Part shown: in pieces, positions 34,802 to 44,867 of the stretch | Position numbering within the stretch: position 1 is the stretch's first letter | Layout: each line of letters starts with the position of its first letter | From: Enoplosus armatus | Taxonomy: Eukaryota > Chordata > Actinopteri > Centrarchiformes > Enoplosidae | Assembly: GCF_043641665.1 (NCBI RefSeq) | Contig: NC_092182.1 | Span: 11,098,956 to 11,162,955, forward strand | Reading direction: 5' to 3' | Length of the DNA stretch: 64,000 nt | The notes under the pieces: model-generated | The model's input: the letters and a program-made list of their open reading frames with translations, nothing else | The model's database searches: none | Told to the model about the DNA's origin: nothing | Program-made: the position numbers and the translations under genes

Positions 34802-36516
34802 TCAAACAGAGGCCACTCTGTGCCGTTTAGAGGCCAGATATGTCTCAATGTAGTTAAACAGCAGATCCAGCTCGCCCATGGCCTTATATAGACCTTTACT
34901 CTCCATCTGTAGATAAACACATGGTTCACTTTATTAAAATCATCTGACGAAACACAAGCATGCACTTGTGTACACACTGTACATATTTTACATATTTTCA
35001 CAATTACAGATGAAATCTTGGCACTCACCTGAGTGTAAGTAGAGTTTAGGGCTCCTATGTCAAACTGTTTCTTGCAGGAGAAGTAATTTCTCTGTAAGAG
35101 GAACAATAGAAAGATGATGTTACCTCAGGGGTTACCAACTTCCATTAGACTGTCATGCCCTGAACCCCACCCAAGGATTTGTGTGCAGCAAATCAGAGGC
35201 AGAGCTCAGGACTGGAAACTCAGTGAGCAGCTGCATGCCCTCCCTTCTCTTCCCCTTTTGCAAGAACTGGATGATGCACAGTTATGCACGCTTCTGCAGT
35301 TTAGGAATCACTGACTAATGCAAAATTATGACCTGTCCTATGAGCCACCAGCAAACTCTTCCCTCTCCGTGGTGGTCAGCCATTTGCCTCATGTCAAAAA
35401 AAGTGTGGGGAATAGTTTGACAGTTTCTGGATGGTTTGTCTGTGGCAGACATGTTTCAAATTAGTGACAGCTAATCACATGTCTTCCTGAAAGGCATGAC
35501 CATGTGGTTGGCAATGCATGAAAACAGAAGCATATACATGTGTTTTATGAGCAACAATTCACCCTAATAGTCCACGTGTCCAAATTTAACAGGACAATGA
35601 CGCCAACGTTGGGACTTCATACTTTAATGTCCATTTTAATTCTGTTCCCCACTACATATTATCATATTATTATTATAATATAACAATATCCTATAACAGG
35701 ACAGGACAACAATATCATCTTAAACTACACTGAATGCTATAAAACTATATCGGAGGCTTAGGCGCAGTCGTGATGTGCCTGTTTACATCTTCATTGCGCT
35801 GCAGGAGTAACGTGGTGTGTCAGCTACTCACACATTCAGTGACATCACTCTTGAGCTCGTCGAAAATCTGCTGGATGGACTCCATGTGAGGCTTTAAGTC
35901 CTTGGTGTCCTCCGTCACCTCGGCCATGGCTGTCGGCAGAACCGTGCCCAGATAAAACTCCAGTAAGCTGTTCATGGCTTGGCAGGCAAACGGGCTCTGG
36001 AGGAGGGGGAAAGCACCAGCAGGTTACAAGATGCCGTTTAACTTTTTTACTGGTGTGCACGGGAGAGTTGAACAGGAAACTTACTTTAAATGAGTTCTCG
36101 ACGCTCTGGTCTAGCAGTGCTGTATCCAAGTCATTATTTGCTTCCTGCAAACAGGGGGGGAAAGCGTGAGCTCAGTGTGTCAGCAGACGCAGAGGCAGAC
36201 AGACAGGCAGACAGGTGTGAGAAAGTGCAGCATCACCTGGAGACTGGCAGGACATAGCCACATGACCACATGGGCGGTGGGAATCTACACAAATGATGCT
36301 GCACTAACTGTCGAGGTGCGTGCAGAGTGAAACGCTGGTGTTTGTACTCACATAGAAGTCCCTGATCTGTGAGTAGTCCTCTCTGAGCTTCTTTAGCCTG
36401 ACAGGGAAGCCCTCCACGAAACGGCAGCACCGGTTGTTGCACATGGGACTGCACCAGGCGGTGCTGAAGAAAGACAAGAGGACCAGGACGGACAGGACGA
36501 GAGACCGAGGAGTCAT
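34802..36516 (-). CDS. il10: Interleukin-10, 5 exons
   Basis: Exons on the minus strand are 36352-36516, 36085-36144, 35832-35996, 35029-35091 and 34802-34906. All introns are phase 0 and GT-AG, as in class II cytokine genes, giving 558 nt (185 aa). The start is ATG at 36514-36516; an in-frame TTG lies just upstream and is not used. Residues 1-22 form a signal peptide (VLSVLVLLSFFSTAWC). The mature chain has FVEGFPVRLKKLRE (helix A), SPFACQAMNSLLEFYLGTVL (helix C region) and the C-terminal family signature KGLYKAMGELDLLFNYIETY. Cysteines lie at 26, 30, 31, 80, 130 and 136. Those near 30, 80, 130 and 136 correspond to the two conserved disulfides, and the extra N-terminal ones are typical of fish IL-10. 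IL-10 is a secreted homodimer that signals through IL10RA/IL10RB and STAT3 to restrain inflammation. The gene lies tail-to-tail with mapkapk2, about 5 kb from its 3' end. Confidence 0.96.
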
Positions 36517-36642
36517 GCTGGTGGACAAGCTGCTGAAGACTGCTGGAGGTTGAGGAGAGAAGAGCGGTAGCCTCTGACTTCTGACAGGAGAAATCTTGGT
36601 AGGATGTTGCTGAAGTGCACATATTTGGGCTCATATCTTGTC

Positions 36643-36652
36643 TTAATATATA
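36643..36652 (-). promoter_or_regulatory. il10: il10 TATA box
   Basis: Minus-strand TATATATTAA lies about 127 bp upstream of the il10 ATG. This implies a transcription start near 36620 and a ~100-nt unspliced 5'UTR. The sequence similarity shared with the fusion locus stops at 36633, just before this box. Confidence 0.6.
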
Positions 36653-37419
36653 CCCAAACTAGGGACAGATAGAAGGAGGAGACTGACTGGAAGCGAAACG
36701 GTTAAACATGCTTCATACATGCGGGGGAATTTCTTTTTTAGAATCATGCATTACATATGAGCTGCTCCTCCCATGAGATAGGCTGGTACTATTGATAGAT
36801 CTCAAGATAATGAACTGTCAAGGAAAAACATCTGACATAGCACATATGGAATTTTGATATGACATAATTTCCTGTTATCATTGTTTAAGTTTTTAATATT
36901 ATTTTATAGTGTATATATACTATGAAATTCTGTAAAGTATATATATATATATATACTTTAACGTATTATTATTATTGTTATTATTATATTTTCTTTTTAC
37001 TACTTATTATCAGTGTTTGTACTAGTAGTAGTATCAATGACTACACATATCAGTCCCATACACAGTACAGTACAATAACATTGCCTTTAGCCTCTAAACT
37101 AGATATGGAACTTATAATAGATACTGCAAACGTGTTTGAAATTGCATTAAATGCTGTAAAACACATAATATTATTCCACAATTGGATTCACAATAACAGA
37201 GGAAATAGTGCCACCCAGAAGTTGGGTGGAAGAAGACCCAGAAATTGTGGTCTGAATTTAATGACGCTGTGGATTCTCTCTGTATGTCAGACATGCGTAA
37301 TAAGACTGACAAGAGTGACGGCAGGTGACACCGACTCATCCTTGCTTTTCTGTCTAAGTAGGTGATTGGAATCATGGTATTCTTTGTCTTTGCACATGCA
37401 TGAGCAAAACATATACATA

Positions 37420-37426
<7 letters not shown>

Positions 37427-37450
<24 letters not shown>
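37427..37450. repeat. Poly(A) tract
   Basis: About 24 consecutive adenines. This could be the tail of an old retroposon, but no body is recognisable beside it. Confidence 0.8.
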
Positions 37451-37451
<1 letters not shown>

Positions 37452-38798
37452 GAGAAGAAGTTGTTCGTGACTCGTAGAGGTGGCAGCGTAAGGGGTGTTT
37501 TCCGTTCAGTACTTTTTTGTTTCATGGAATGTCCACTTGTCCACAACTAATGTGTATCCGTCTGTTCAGGTTAAACGTTGTTTTAGCCCATTTTTGTTGG
37601 GCAACACTGGTATTTTGAAATTCCCAGTCATTATCTCTACATGATGAAGACTTCACAATCTGTGCCAATAAACTTCCAGATGGTTCAAGTTAAAGTTCAT
37701 TTACAGGATGATGCTTGTGTCATACTGAAGATGACACAGTGCACTTTTCACAAATTTAGGAATATAAAAACAAAGGTATGATACAGTGAGTACAACCGAG
37801 GCAACAAAGACAAATGTGGAAAAACAGTGCACCAATGCTAGAATAAAAGGTTCAACAAAAAGGTTTTGAGTCCATAAAAAGACCCTACAGTATGGAAGAT
37901 TTAAAATGCCTAAATTAAAACAAATCAAACAAAGAATAAAGTGAAATGCAGTATATATTGTAATTTGTATTCCCTTTTATGTATGCATTTACTGTGTAAA
38001 ACGACAATTGTTTTGCTTTTTGTCTGTAGTAATGGAATTAATTGTTTTTCATTGTGACATTCATTTTCCATGTAACATTAAAATCACGACACAGAAAACA
38101 ATGTGCAGAGGTGCATTGGTGTCCATTGGGTGACTATTTCAGTCGACATTCTCCTCCCCTTCCGCCATCTGCGTGTTCGCTGCATCCAGGACTTAGCGGC
38201 GCCCAAGGTGATGTGATTGGTTTAAAGAAAAACAAACAAGGCAGAGCTTTTTTTTCCTCTATACCAGAATGATGATGGATTCAGCCAACCTTTCTCCAGC
38301 ACTGGCACAGCACTAAAAGATGGCTATGGCTATATGAGATTATTGCAGATGCAATAATGAAATGGAAACACATTATTAATGCCAAAATGAAAAACAATCA
38401 ACTGTCCAATCAACTCTTGGGGTAATGGCCATTGTTAAAACAGTAAATACAAACAACAGAAACAAACAGTTCAACATGGCATACAAACTGAAGACAAAGG
38501 GAGACGGTGATGGTTTGGGATTGAGAGAAGAAAAAAACAGCAATGGTATCCAATTATTTTCCAGAGAATTCTGTAAATTGCGAAATCCAAAAAACACAAG
38601 ACAACACGAACTGCAACAATATGCATAAAATGAGGTGATTGTGCTTGTCCATACAAATTACAGGAATTATTCTGTAAATTGCTCAAAATGTAAATATATG
38701 TACATATATATACACATTAAAAGTATGTATGTATGTATATGTGAAGTTAAGATGAGACAGCAGTAACCAGTTTATGGGAAACCTCTCTAACACTGACT

Positions 38799-38829
<31 letters not shown>

Positions 38830-39199
38830 CATGCATGTCTGCTCTCTGCATTTAGCTGTGTGATTTCATGATTTTGTGTGGTCACAGTTGCATTTTAGAT
38901 GCTTCTGCCCCGTCTGCTAGGATTTCAGTTGTGGTTCTGTTTATGTGCCTCTGAGAGAGATTTTGAGTCTGCTATTATGTCATTTAGAGATTTTCATAAA
39001 GAAACTCATCTTTAGTCAGAACACATCTGCCTCACACACAAGAATGAATCAAAACCGGCGTACCAGAAGTGACCAGAGAAACTGCTGAGTGATATACCAA
39101 CATCACAAGTTAACAGGAGCAATGTGTGCAGTAGGGTAAGGGTTAGTTTAATTTAGCTACGTTTCTCAAACTCTATTTGCATCTCTTTCTCTTTTATAA

Positions 39200-40685
39200 T
39201 TTCTTTTTAAGAATACATTTATTTATTTATTTATTTATTACATTTTTATATACAACAGAGATCAAAACAGCTCAGACATGACATGACAAAAAAAATAAGT
39301 AAGTCAGTACAAGAAATAAAAATAAAAATAGTCGGCAATATATTCATCCCCAACCCTCTGCATCTCCTACAACATAGAAAGGCAACATCAAATAAATAAA
39401 TATGTAAACAAATAGCAAGGTTATTGGAAAACTGGCTTTGCAGTGGAAAAGGTTGAAAGACAGGCTACACCAATTTAGGAAACCCTTGAAGATGACAGCG
39501 TAGGTCCAATATGTTCTGAGTAAGGGGCCCAAACTTTATAGAAAGCATCCACTGAGAAGTGAAGCATTCATGAGATGTATTCATTGGGAATACACTCCAT
39601 AATAAGATTGTGCCAGACTTTTTTGTTGGAGCTTTGTTGAAAATATTCCGGCAGCAAAAGTCAATAGATTGAATAGCCTCTTGTGTTTTATATTTACAAT
39701 ATGACCATCTGGAAGACCAAGAAGGAGGCACATAGGGTCTAACTCTATTGGAACACCACAAATACAATTTAAAGTTACACTTACAGTGTAGATCTCCTAG
39801 CTTTGTTAACCCCTGGTTTTACCGTTCTTTAAAGCCCCAGTCTTGACAGCCTGGCAGAAAGTCCCCATCCAGAAAAGGAGTAAGAGGGGATGAACTGAGC
39901 ACAGGGCGCTATAGTACGGGTGGACCCCCAGGCTCTGACAGCGCTTAAAGTGATAGGGTTAGTAGTCATTAACAAACAACAGTTCTACAAAGGGCATTTG
40001 GACTGAGAGGATTCAATGTTGAGCCACATTGAGGCTGGGTCATATTTGAGCCAATCTGCTATCACCCGGAGCGGTGTCGCCAACTGATAGAGTCTCACAC
40101 TTGGTACATCTAAGCCCCCATCAGAGCCAGCCATTTGGAGTTTTGCCATCTTCAGTCGGGGCTTCCTTGTGCCCCAGATAAAGGAACTTAGACAATCTTT
40201 GAGCACCTTGATAACCAATGAAAAGGAAAGGGCTCTGACAGGCTTGGGACTGACGTTAGACAGACGTTGCTGAATTAATTTTGTACCCTGGAAAAGTGCC
40301 AAATGGCTCGGGTCAGGCAGGGAATAGAGATTTGTGGTCTTAAAAAATATCAACATGTCATCTGCGTGAAGAGTGACTTTGTACTCCCTCTCTCCAACAA
40401 GAATACCAGACATTGGAGCATTCTTCCTTATTGCCTGGGCCAGTGGCTCAGTAGCAACAATGAAGAGCAACAGGCTAACGTGTATATTTCCACAGTAAAG
40501 GGGAAAGTTACTAGATCTCAGCCCATTAGTCAGAAGTGCTGCTGTTGGATTATTGTATGTACTCTTGTTGTAAGAACCCTGACCCAATTGACAAAGTTAT
40601 GGCCAGCAAGGGGTCTAAGAGAATATTGTTAAACTCTTTATAAAACTCTCACCCAAACCCATCTGCCCCTGGAGGTGTATGCTTT
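39200..40685 (-). mobile_element. L1-like (Tx1/Swimmer-type) LINE, 5'-truncated and broken
   Basis: On the minus strand, 40690-40640 begins near PPGADGFG (the RT PGPDG-like motif). The 39985-40587 frame then carries LLFIVATEPLAQAIRKNAP and KVTLHADDMLIFF, the ADD catalytic motif. It continues with FIWGTRKPRLKMAKLQM, GGLDVPSVRLYQLATPLR and VIADWLKYDP, the conserved C-terminal part of L1 ORF2. Further remnants lie at 39465-39767. A TTTA-rich tail at 39211-39240 marks the 3' end. Frame breaks make it inactive. Duplication unit 2 is continuous across the matching position (about 45800-45910), so the insertion is younger than the duplication. Confidence 0.85.
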
Positions 40686-42739
40686 TTTGATGTGACATTA
40701 TTACTGAAACTAGTTTGATTACATTTTTAGTTCATAATCATGTGAGTTAGACGATCTGTTGATCTAGAGGAGGCTTCATATCAGCAAGTTAATGCTCGTT
40801 GTGCACTCAAACCAGTGATTAAGAAGTCAATGATATTTCTCACACTGCTTATTCTGATCAAAGTGTTTCCCTCAGTCAGCTCTACCAGGAACCAGTGCCC
40901 CCTCTCAATGTCCCGCTCACGTGCGCCTCCACAAAATGGGGCCAAAGCTGAATCAGTCAAATCTTATCTTTCATGTATCATTTTGCTGATCGCTGAGCAA
41001 CAGTCAGCACAAACGTCATCTTCTCTGGAGATGATCAGGTGCTAATGTGGTGAGATTGTCTCTTTGTTCTCTCTGGTTTTGCTCCCTCACCACCTAAACT
41101 CAGTTTCTGACGTTGTCACTAACCAGTGTTGCGATTCTGCAGTCAGCGATACTGCAGCACAACATGAAACCTGACTGTTGATATCATATCCAGGAACATG
41201 AATCACAACAGACAACCAGACTACATTGAACTGAAATAATAAATTGACAAAATGACAAAACCAGATGAGCTGCACAATGTACTGTAGTTTACATTTCCTC
41301 CATACTTATGCATGACATTGTGCTACTGAATAATGTACTTGCTGCCGTCTCTTTTAGAGGAAATCAATCTGTCTTTACAATAGATTCACCACATTCATCT
41401 TTCACTTTCACACAGGTCGTCTGTTTTACTGTGTGTGTGTGTGTGCGTGTGTGTGTGTAGCATTGAATCCTCCAGAGATCTGTTTCTGTTTTTTGTTCAT
41501 GTCGAGGGGTTATTGTTATGTGAACATAAATAATAGTAGTAAAGTGTGCGTGCCAGGTTTTTTAGTGTGCTCAATAAGGATACAAAGAAAAGAGGAAACT
41601 ATGAGAAATGTATATGAGCTGTCTCAGGGTCATTACAACAGGGTGACAGCAAACTGCCCGAGCACTCCCAAAGAATGCATGATGCATGAATGGGTGTTGT
41701 GACAAGTTGTATGACAGCTGATATCTGGGTGGGTGGATGCCCGTTTTGAGGTTTGTACAGAATGGAAAAGATTCTTGGAGTTTCATCGTTTCTTGTGAAT
41801 GACCTACAGAGACCCCTCTGAATTCCAGATAAAGTAATTTAGACTTCCTCCCACCATGGCAAATGTGACCTGTAATCTGGTTGGCATAACGCCCCTGTGG
41901 ATTGGAACAATTGTAAATCTGTGGTAGATTTTTCAACATAACTGTGATGGAAATTGGTAAAATATTAAAATATAGCATGCAAATATGAACTTAAATACCT
42001 TCTAAACAGATAACCAGACTTCCTCATGATCCTTATCATTTCTACAGAATTGAGTAAGCAAAATTAGATGAGTGTACTGCTGTAACCTGAAACTAGAATA
42101 GCCTCCTGTCCTTCTGCGGAGCAAGCATCTTTTCAGGAGGAGGTGAAACTTCAAAATTCCCTCTGAACACAGCGTTTGACCTGGACATTATCAGTGACGT
42201 AAGATTAAATTAGTTTAAGCTTTCCAATTCAATGAGTGATTGATATACTCCAGTGTGATGCTTCCAAAAGTATGACTCTTTATTCTCCGTACTGTTTTTA
42301 TCTGTTTGGGTGCAAGTGCGTAAGCACATGCGTGCATATGGCCATTCGCATATGTGCCACTGATGGTGTTAACCACATTTATGTAAGCAGAGCTCATTGT
42401 GACAGCTCATATTTTCCCATGATGTTCAAACATCTGAGTGCTGAATTAGTGAAAGTTAAAAATAACAGTTTCTTAGTGCAATTTAAATGATGAATCACAG
42501 TTTCATTGTTTTTTTATTCATGTTAATTTGGTTCTTAGTCTGCTGATGCTCAGATGTGAAGCCATGTAGAACCTGGTGTGTGTGAAGAAATGAAATGAGG
42601 AGATATAACCCTCATGGCCAATCATCATCATGCTGCTGCTGCTGATAATAATGTTGGCTGTGTTACGCCCACCTGTATTGGATAAAACAGTGTTTTCATT
42701 GATCACCACTAGAGGTTAATAATGCAGAGCAGTCATCCC

Positions 42740-43290
42740 TTCTGCTGCACTCTTTGTAGATCTGTCCAAGGCTTTTGATACTGTTGATTATAATATTTTA
42801 TTAAATAAGCTGTTTTTCATTGATGATTCTCCTTACATCTGGTTCAAAGTTATATCTCTCTGGAAGCTGATGGTTGATCAAATTCCCAGATGGTTGTTAA
42901 AGGCATCCCACAAGGATCAATAATGGGCCCCTTGGTATTTACTATATACATAACTTTTTATGCTGACGATAACATCTTGTATGCCAGATACTAAACGATC
43001 TACTCCGGGTTAGGCTCCTTTTGCTGCCATTATCACAATCATGATAGTGAGTTTTAAGAAAAGGCTGGATGGTCGCACTGCATAGCATCAGCATACCTGT
43101 GTTTTCATGTATGAGGCCTTGCTATCTAAGTTGCCAAGATATTTAACATCCTTAGTTGAGTTCAGAGTGAACAACCATGACACCCTATCACAGAATAACT
43201 ATAAAAGTCCCTCAGACCAACTCTGGACTGGGAAAGACTGGTTTCCAGTCATTTGCACCTCACTACAGAAATAACTAACTAACTAACAGT
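42740..43290 (+). mobile_element. LINE reverse-transcriptase relic
   Basis: In-frame pieces read LFVDLSKAFDTVDYNIL, then KGIPQGSIMGPLVFTIYI, then the catalytic FYADDNILYA (around 42955-42980). These correspond to RT blocks of an L2/CR1-type element, with internal deletions between them. The relic ends in a short (TAAC)n tail at 43276-43288. It lies where the similarity between duplication units 1 and 2 stops (42735). Confidence 0.8.
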
Positions 43291-44034
43291 ACGTAGTTGA
43301 AGATGGTATGAAAGAAAAAAAGAAAAGAAAAAATTTTTTTTTTTGGAAATTAAACAATTTGTTTAATGTGTATGACATTAAGTATGATATTACAGACATG
43401 TTGCAATGGTACAATAATAACAGTAAAACTCCTCAACAGCTTGCTATGTGCAATAAATATGAATACATTTAAGTTGTGTAAATAAATGAATAAAAATAAC
43501 ATTAATAAAATAAAGCCACTTTGCCATTTTCCTGTCTGATTTTGTGTGTTTCTGATATATACAGTAATGTAGTATTTGAGCCAGCATTAAAATTATTTTA
43601 GACTGTTATATATATAATCTATGATAAGTTTAATAAATTGTAGGACACTCTGAACCCTAAATAACATCCTAATAGATGTGGTTGCTGTGTTTGTGCAGGT
43701 GACATCTTTTTCTTTTGAGATACTATTAAGTAATCCCTGATATAATTGACAAAATGAAATATTCCCAACAAAAATGTTGTGTGTCTGTGATTTAGTTATC
43801 AAATATCCATAACTGCTTAAAACGAATGAGATTATCATTACAAAAAAGAAATAAATGACTCCGTAGCACCCTCTGGCTGTCAGTTGTTATTCAATATACT
43901 ACAGTACAAACTTAGCCTGCAGGTGTGTCCTCTCCACACAGCTGAGCACATTTATTAATTCAATATAATGTCTGTCTTTTATTAAAACACATTCTATTAT
44001 TAAGCAGCTATTTTACATATTACTGCATTTCATT
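43291..44034. other. Sequence 3' of the fusion ORF
   Basis: AT-rich DNA in which I looked for il20l exons 4 and 5 and found neither. Minus-strand AATAAA motifs at 43978-43983 and 43951-43956 could terminate a fusion transcript. Confidence 0.5.
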
Positions 44035-44040
44035 GCTGGA

Positions 44041-44750
44041 TTAACCTGTTAGTGGGCTCAGGGCAAATATTTGGTGATGTGCCACCTTTGACCCCCCACC
44101 TACCGCACTCAATGCAATGACCCTGGGGAATTTTTGGGACCCTGAAGGTTTGGGCCTCTGGGGCATTTGCCCATTTTGCCCTGATCCAGCCTTGATGTAT
44201 ATCTCTACTGATGCTGACAAAACCTTGGGCCGAGTGCTGATGAACACTCTCTCTATGTAGAAACGCAGCACGAGTCGCAGGAAACAGCGTGTCTGACCCT
44301 CCTGATGGAGACACATAAAGGTCAGATTACAGCAGCTCTCACACATTCATGTTACATACTCATATACTGTTTATAGAGCCTTTAGCAGTCTGTGACTTAG
44401 GTCAGAGAAATATTCAAAATTTTAAACAAAAAATCTGGATAGAAATTACATAACCAGCACTGCATGGTAAAAACAAGAGGAGGACTGACCTGAACATCCT
44501 TCATCAATGATTTGTCCAGAAATTTCACTCCAATCTCAGTGTCTCCTGCTATCTCAATCAATGGGGTCATGGGTAAATTATTTACATTGTAGTCTGTGAT
44601 CTGGGAAGAGTCCTCTCTGAGCTTCTTTAGCCTGACAGGGAAGCCCTCCACGAAACGGCAGCGCCGGTTGTTGCACATGGGACTGCACCAGGCGGTGCTG
44701 AAGAAAGACAAGAGGACCCGGACGGACAGGACGAGAGACCGAGGAGTCAT
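44041..44750 (-). CDS. Chimeric il10/il20l fusion ORF at a tandem-duplication junction (new gene or pseudogene)
   Basis: Two minus-strand exons, 44490-44750 and 44041-44301, are separated by a 188-bp intron with GTCAGT donor and CATCAG acceptor. They join to 522 nt (173 aa). Residues 1-55 copy il10 exon 1, including the signal peptide and helix A. Residues 56-66 are an in-frame linker from the breakpoint. Residues 67-87 copy il20l exon 2 (IAGDTEIGVKFLDKS), and residues 88-107 copy the start of il20l exon 3 (EGQTRCFLRLVLRFY). A 34-bp deletion then shifts the frame. The last ~65 residues are non-cytokine sequence ending at TAA 44041-44043. Compared with its sources it has L11R in the signal peptide, C30R, and Cys to Arg in the exon 3 CC pair. 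il20l exons 4-5 are missing. The gene order is that expected from unequal exchange between il10 and il20l introns. The open frame favours recent origin or expression; the structural losses favour a pseudogene. Confidence 0.7.
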
Positions 44751-44867
44751 GCTGGTGGACAAGCTGCTGAAGACTGCTGGAGGTTGAGGAGAGAAGAGCG
44801 GTAGCCTCTGACTTCTGACAGGAGAAATCTTGGTAGGATGTTGCTGAAGTGCACATATTTGGGCTCA
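44609..44867 (-). repeat. Near-identical copy of il10 exon 1 and 5' leader
   Basis: These 259 bp differ from 36375-36633 at only two positions by my count; both change amino acids. Neighbouring duplicated blocks are visibly more diverged. The upstream edge is abrupt: il10 continues to its TATA box, whereas this copy joins DNA matching 37860-38010. Confidence 0.85.

Larger units (their letters stand above)
36352..44552 (-). repeat. Tandem-duplication unit 1 (il10 exon 1 and upstream DNA through partial il20l copy)
   Basis: Ordered stretches of this interval recur in 44586-47717. They are il10 exon 1 and leader (36375-36633 with 44609-44867), a GCATTTAGCTGTGTGATTTC block (38850-38960 with 45390-45490), an AGGCTTCATATCAGCAAGTT block (40690-40830 with 45910-46045), a (GCT)n/CACCACTAGA block (42600-42735 with 46070-46195), and il20l exons 3-2 (44240-44552 with 47400-47717). 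Unit 1 additionally carries LINE insertions, which explains its greater length. Confidence 0.8.

Noticed and set aside
34558..35106. 182-codon minus-strand open frame as a separate gene
   Set aside because: It is il10 exon 4 read through intron 4 into exon 5 in the wrong frame. The spliced five-exon model restores the IL-10 C-terminal signature.
36517..36528. il10 starting at the upstream in-frame TTG (also 44762 for the fusion)
   Set aside because: It is not an ATG, and the downstream ATG gives the signal peptide expected for fish IL-10.
39985..40587. 200-codon minus-strand frame as a host gene
   Set aside because: It contains the HADD reverse-transcriptase motif and the L1 ORF2 C-terminal region.
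44041..44552. A complete second il20l gene
   Set aside because: Only exon 2 and part of exon 3 are present. The own first exon, exons 4-5 and the exon 3 donor are missing.
44586..44750. A second functional il10 gene
   Set aside because: Only exon 1 is duplicated; no il10 exons 2-5 follow before il20l-derived sequence begins.
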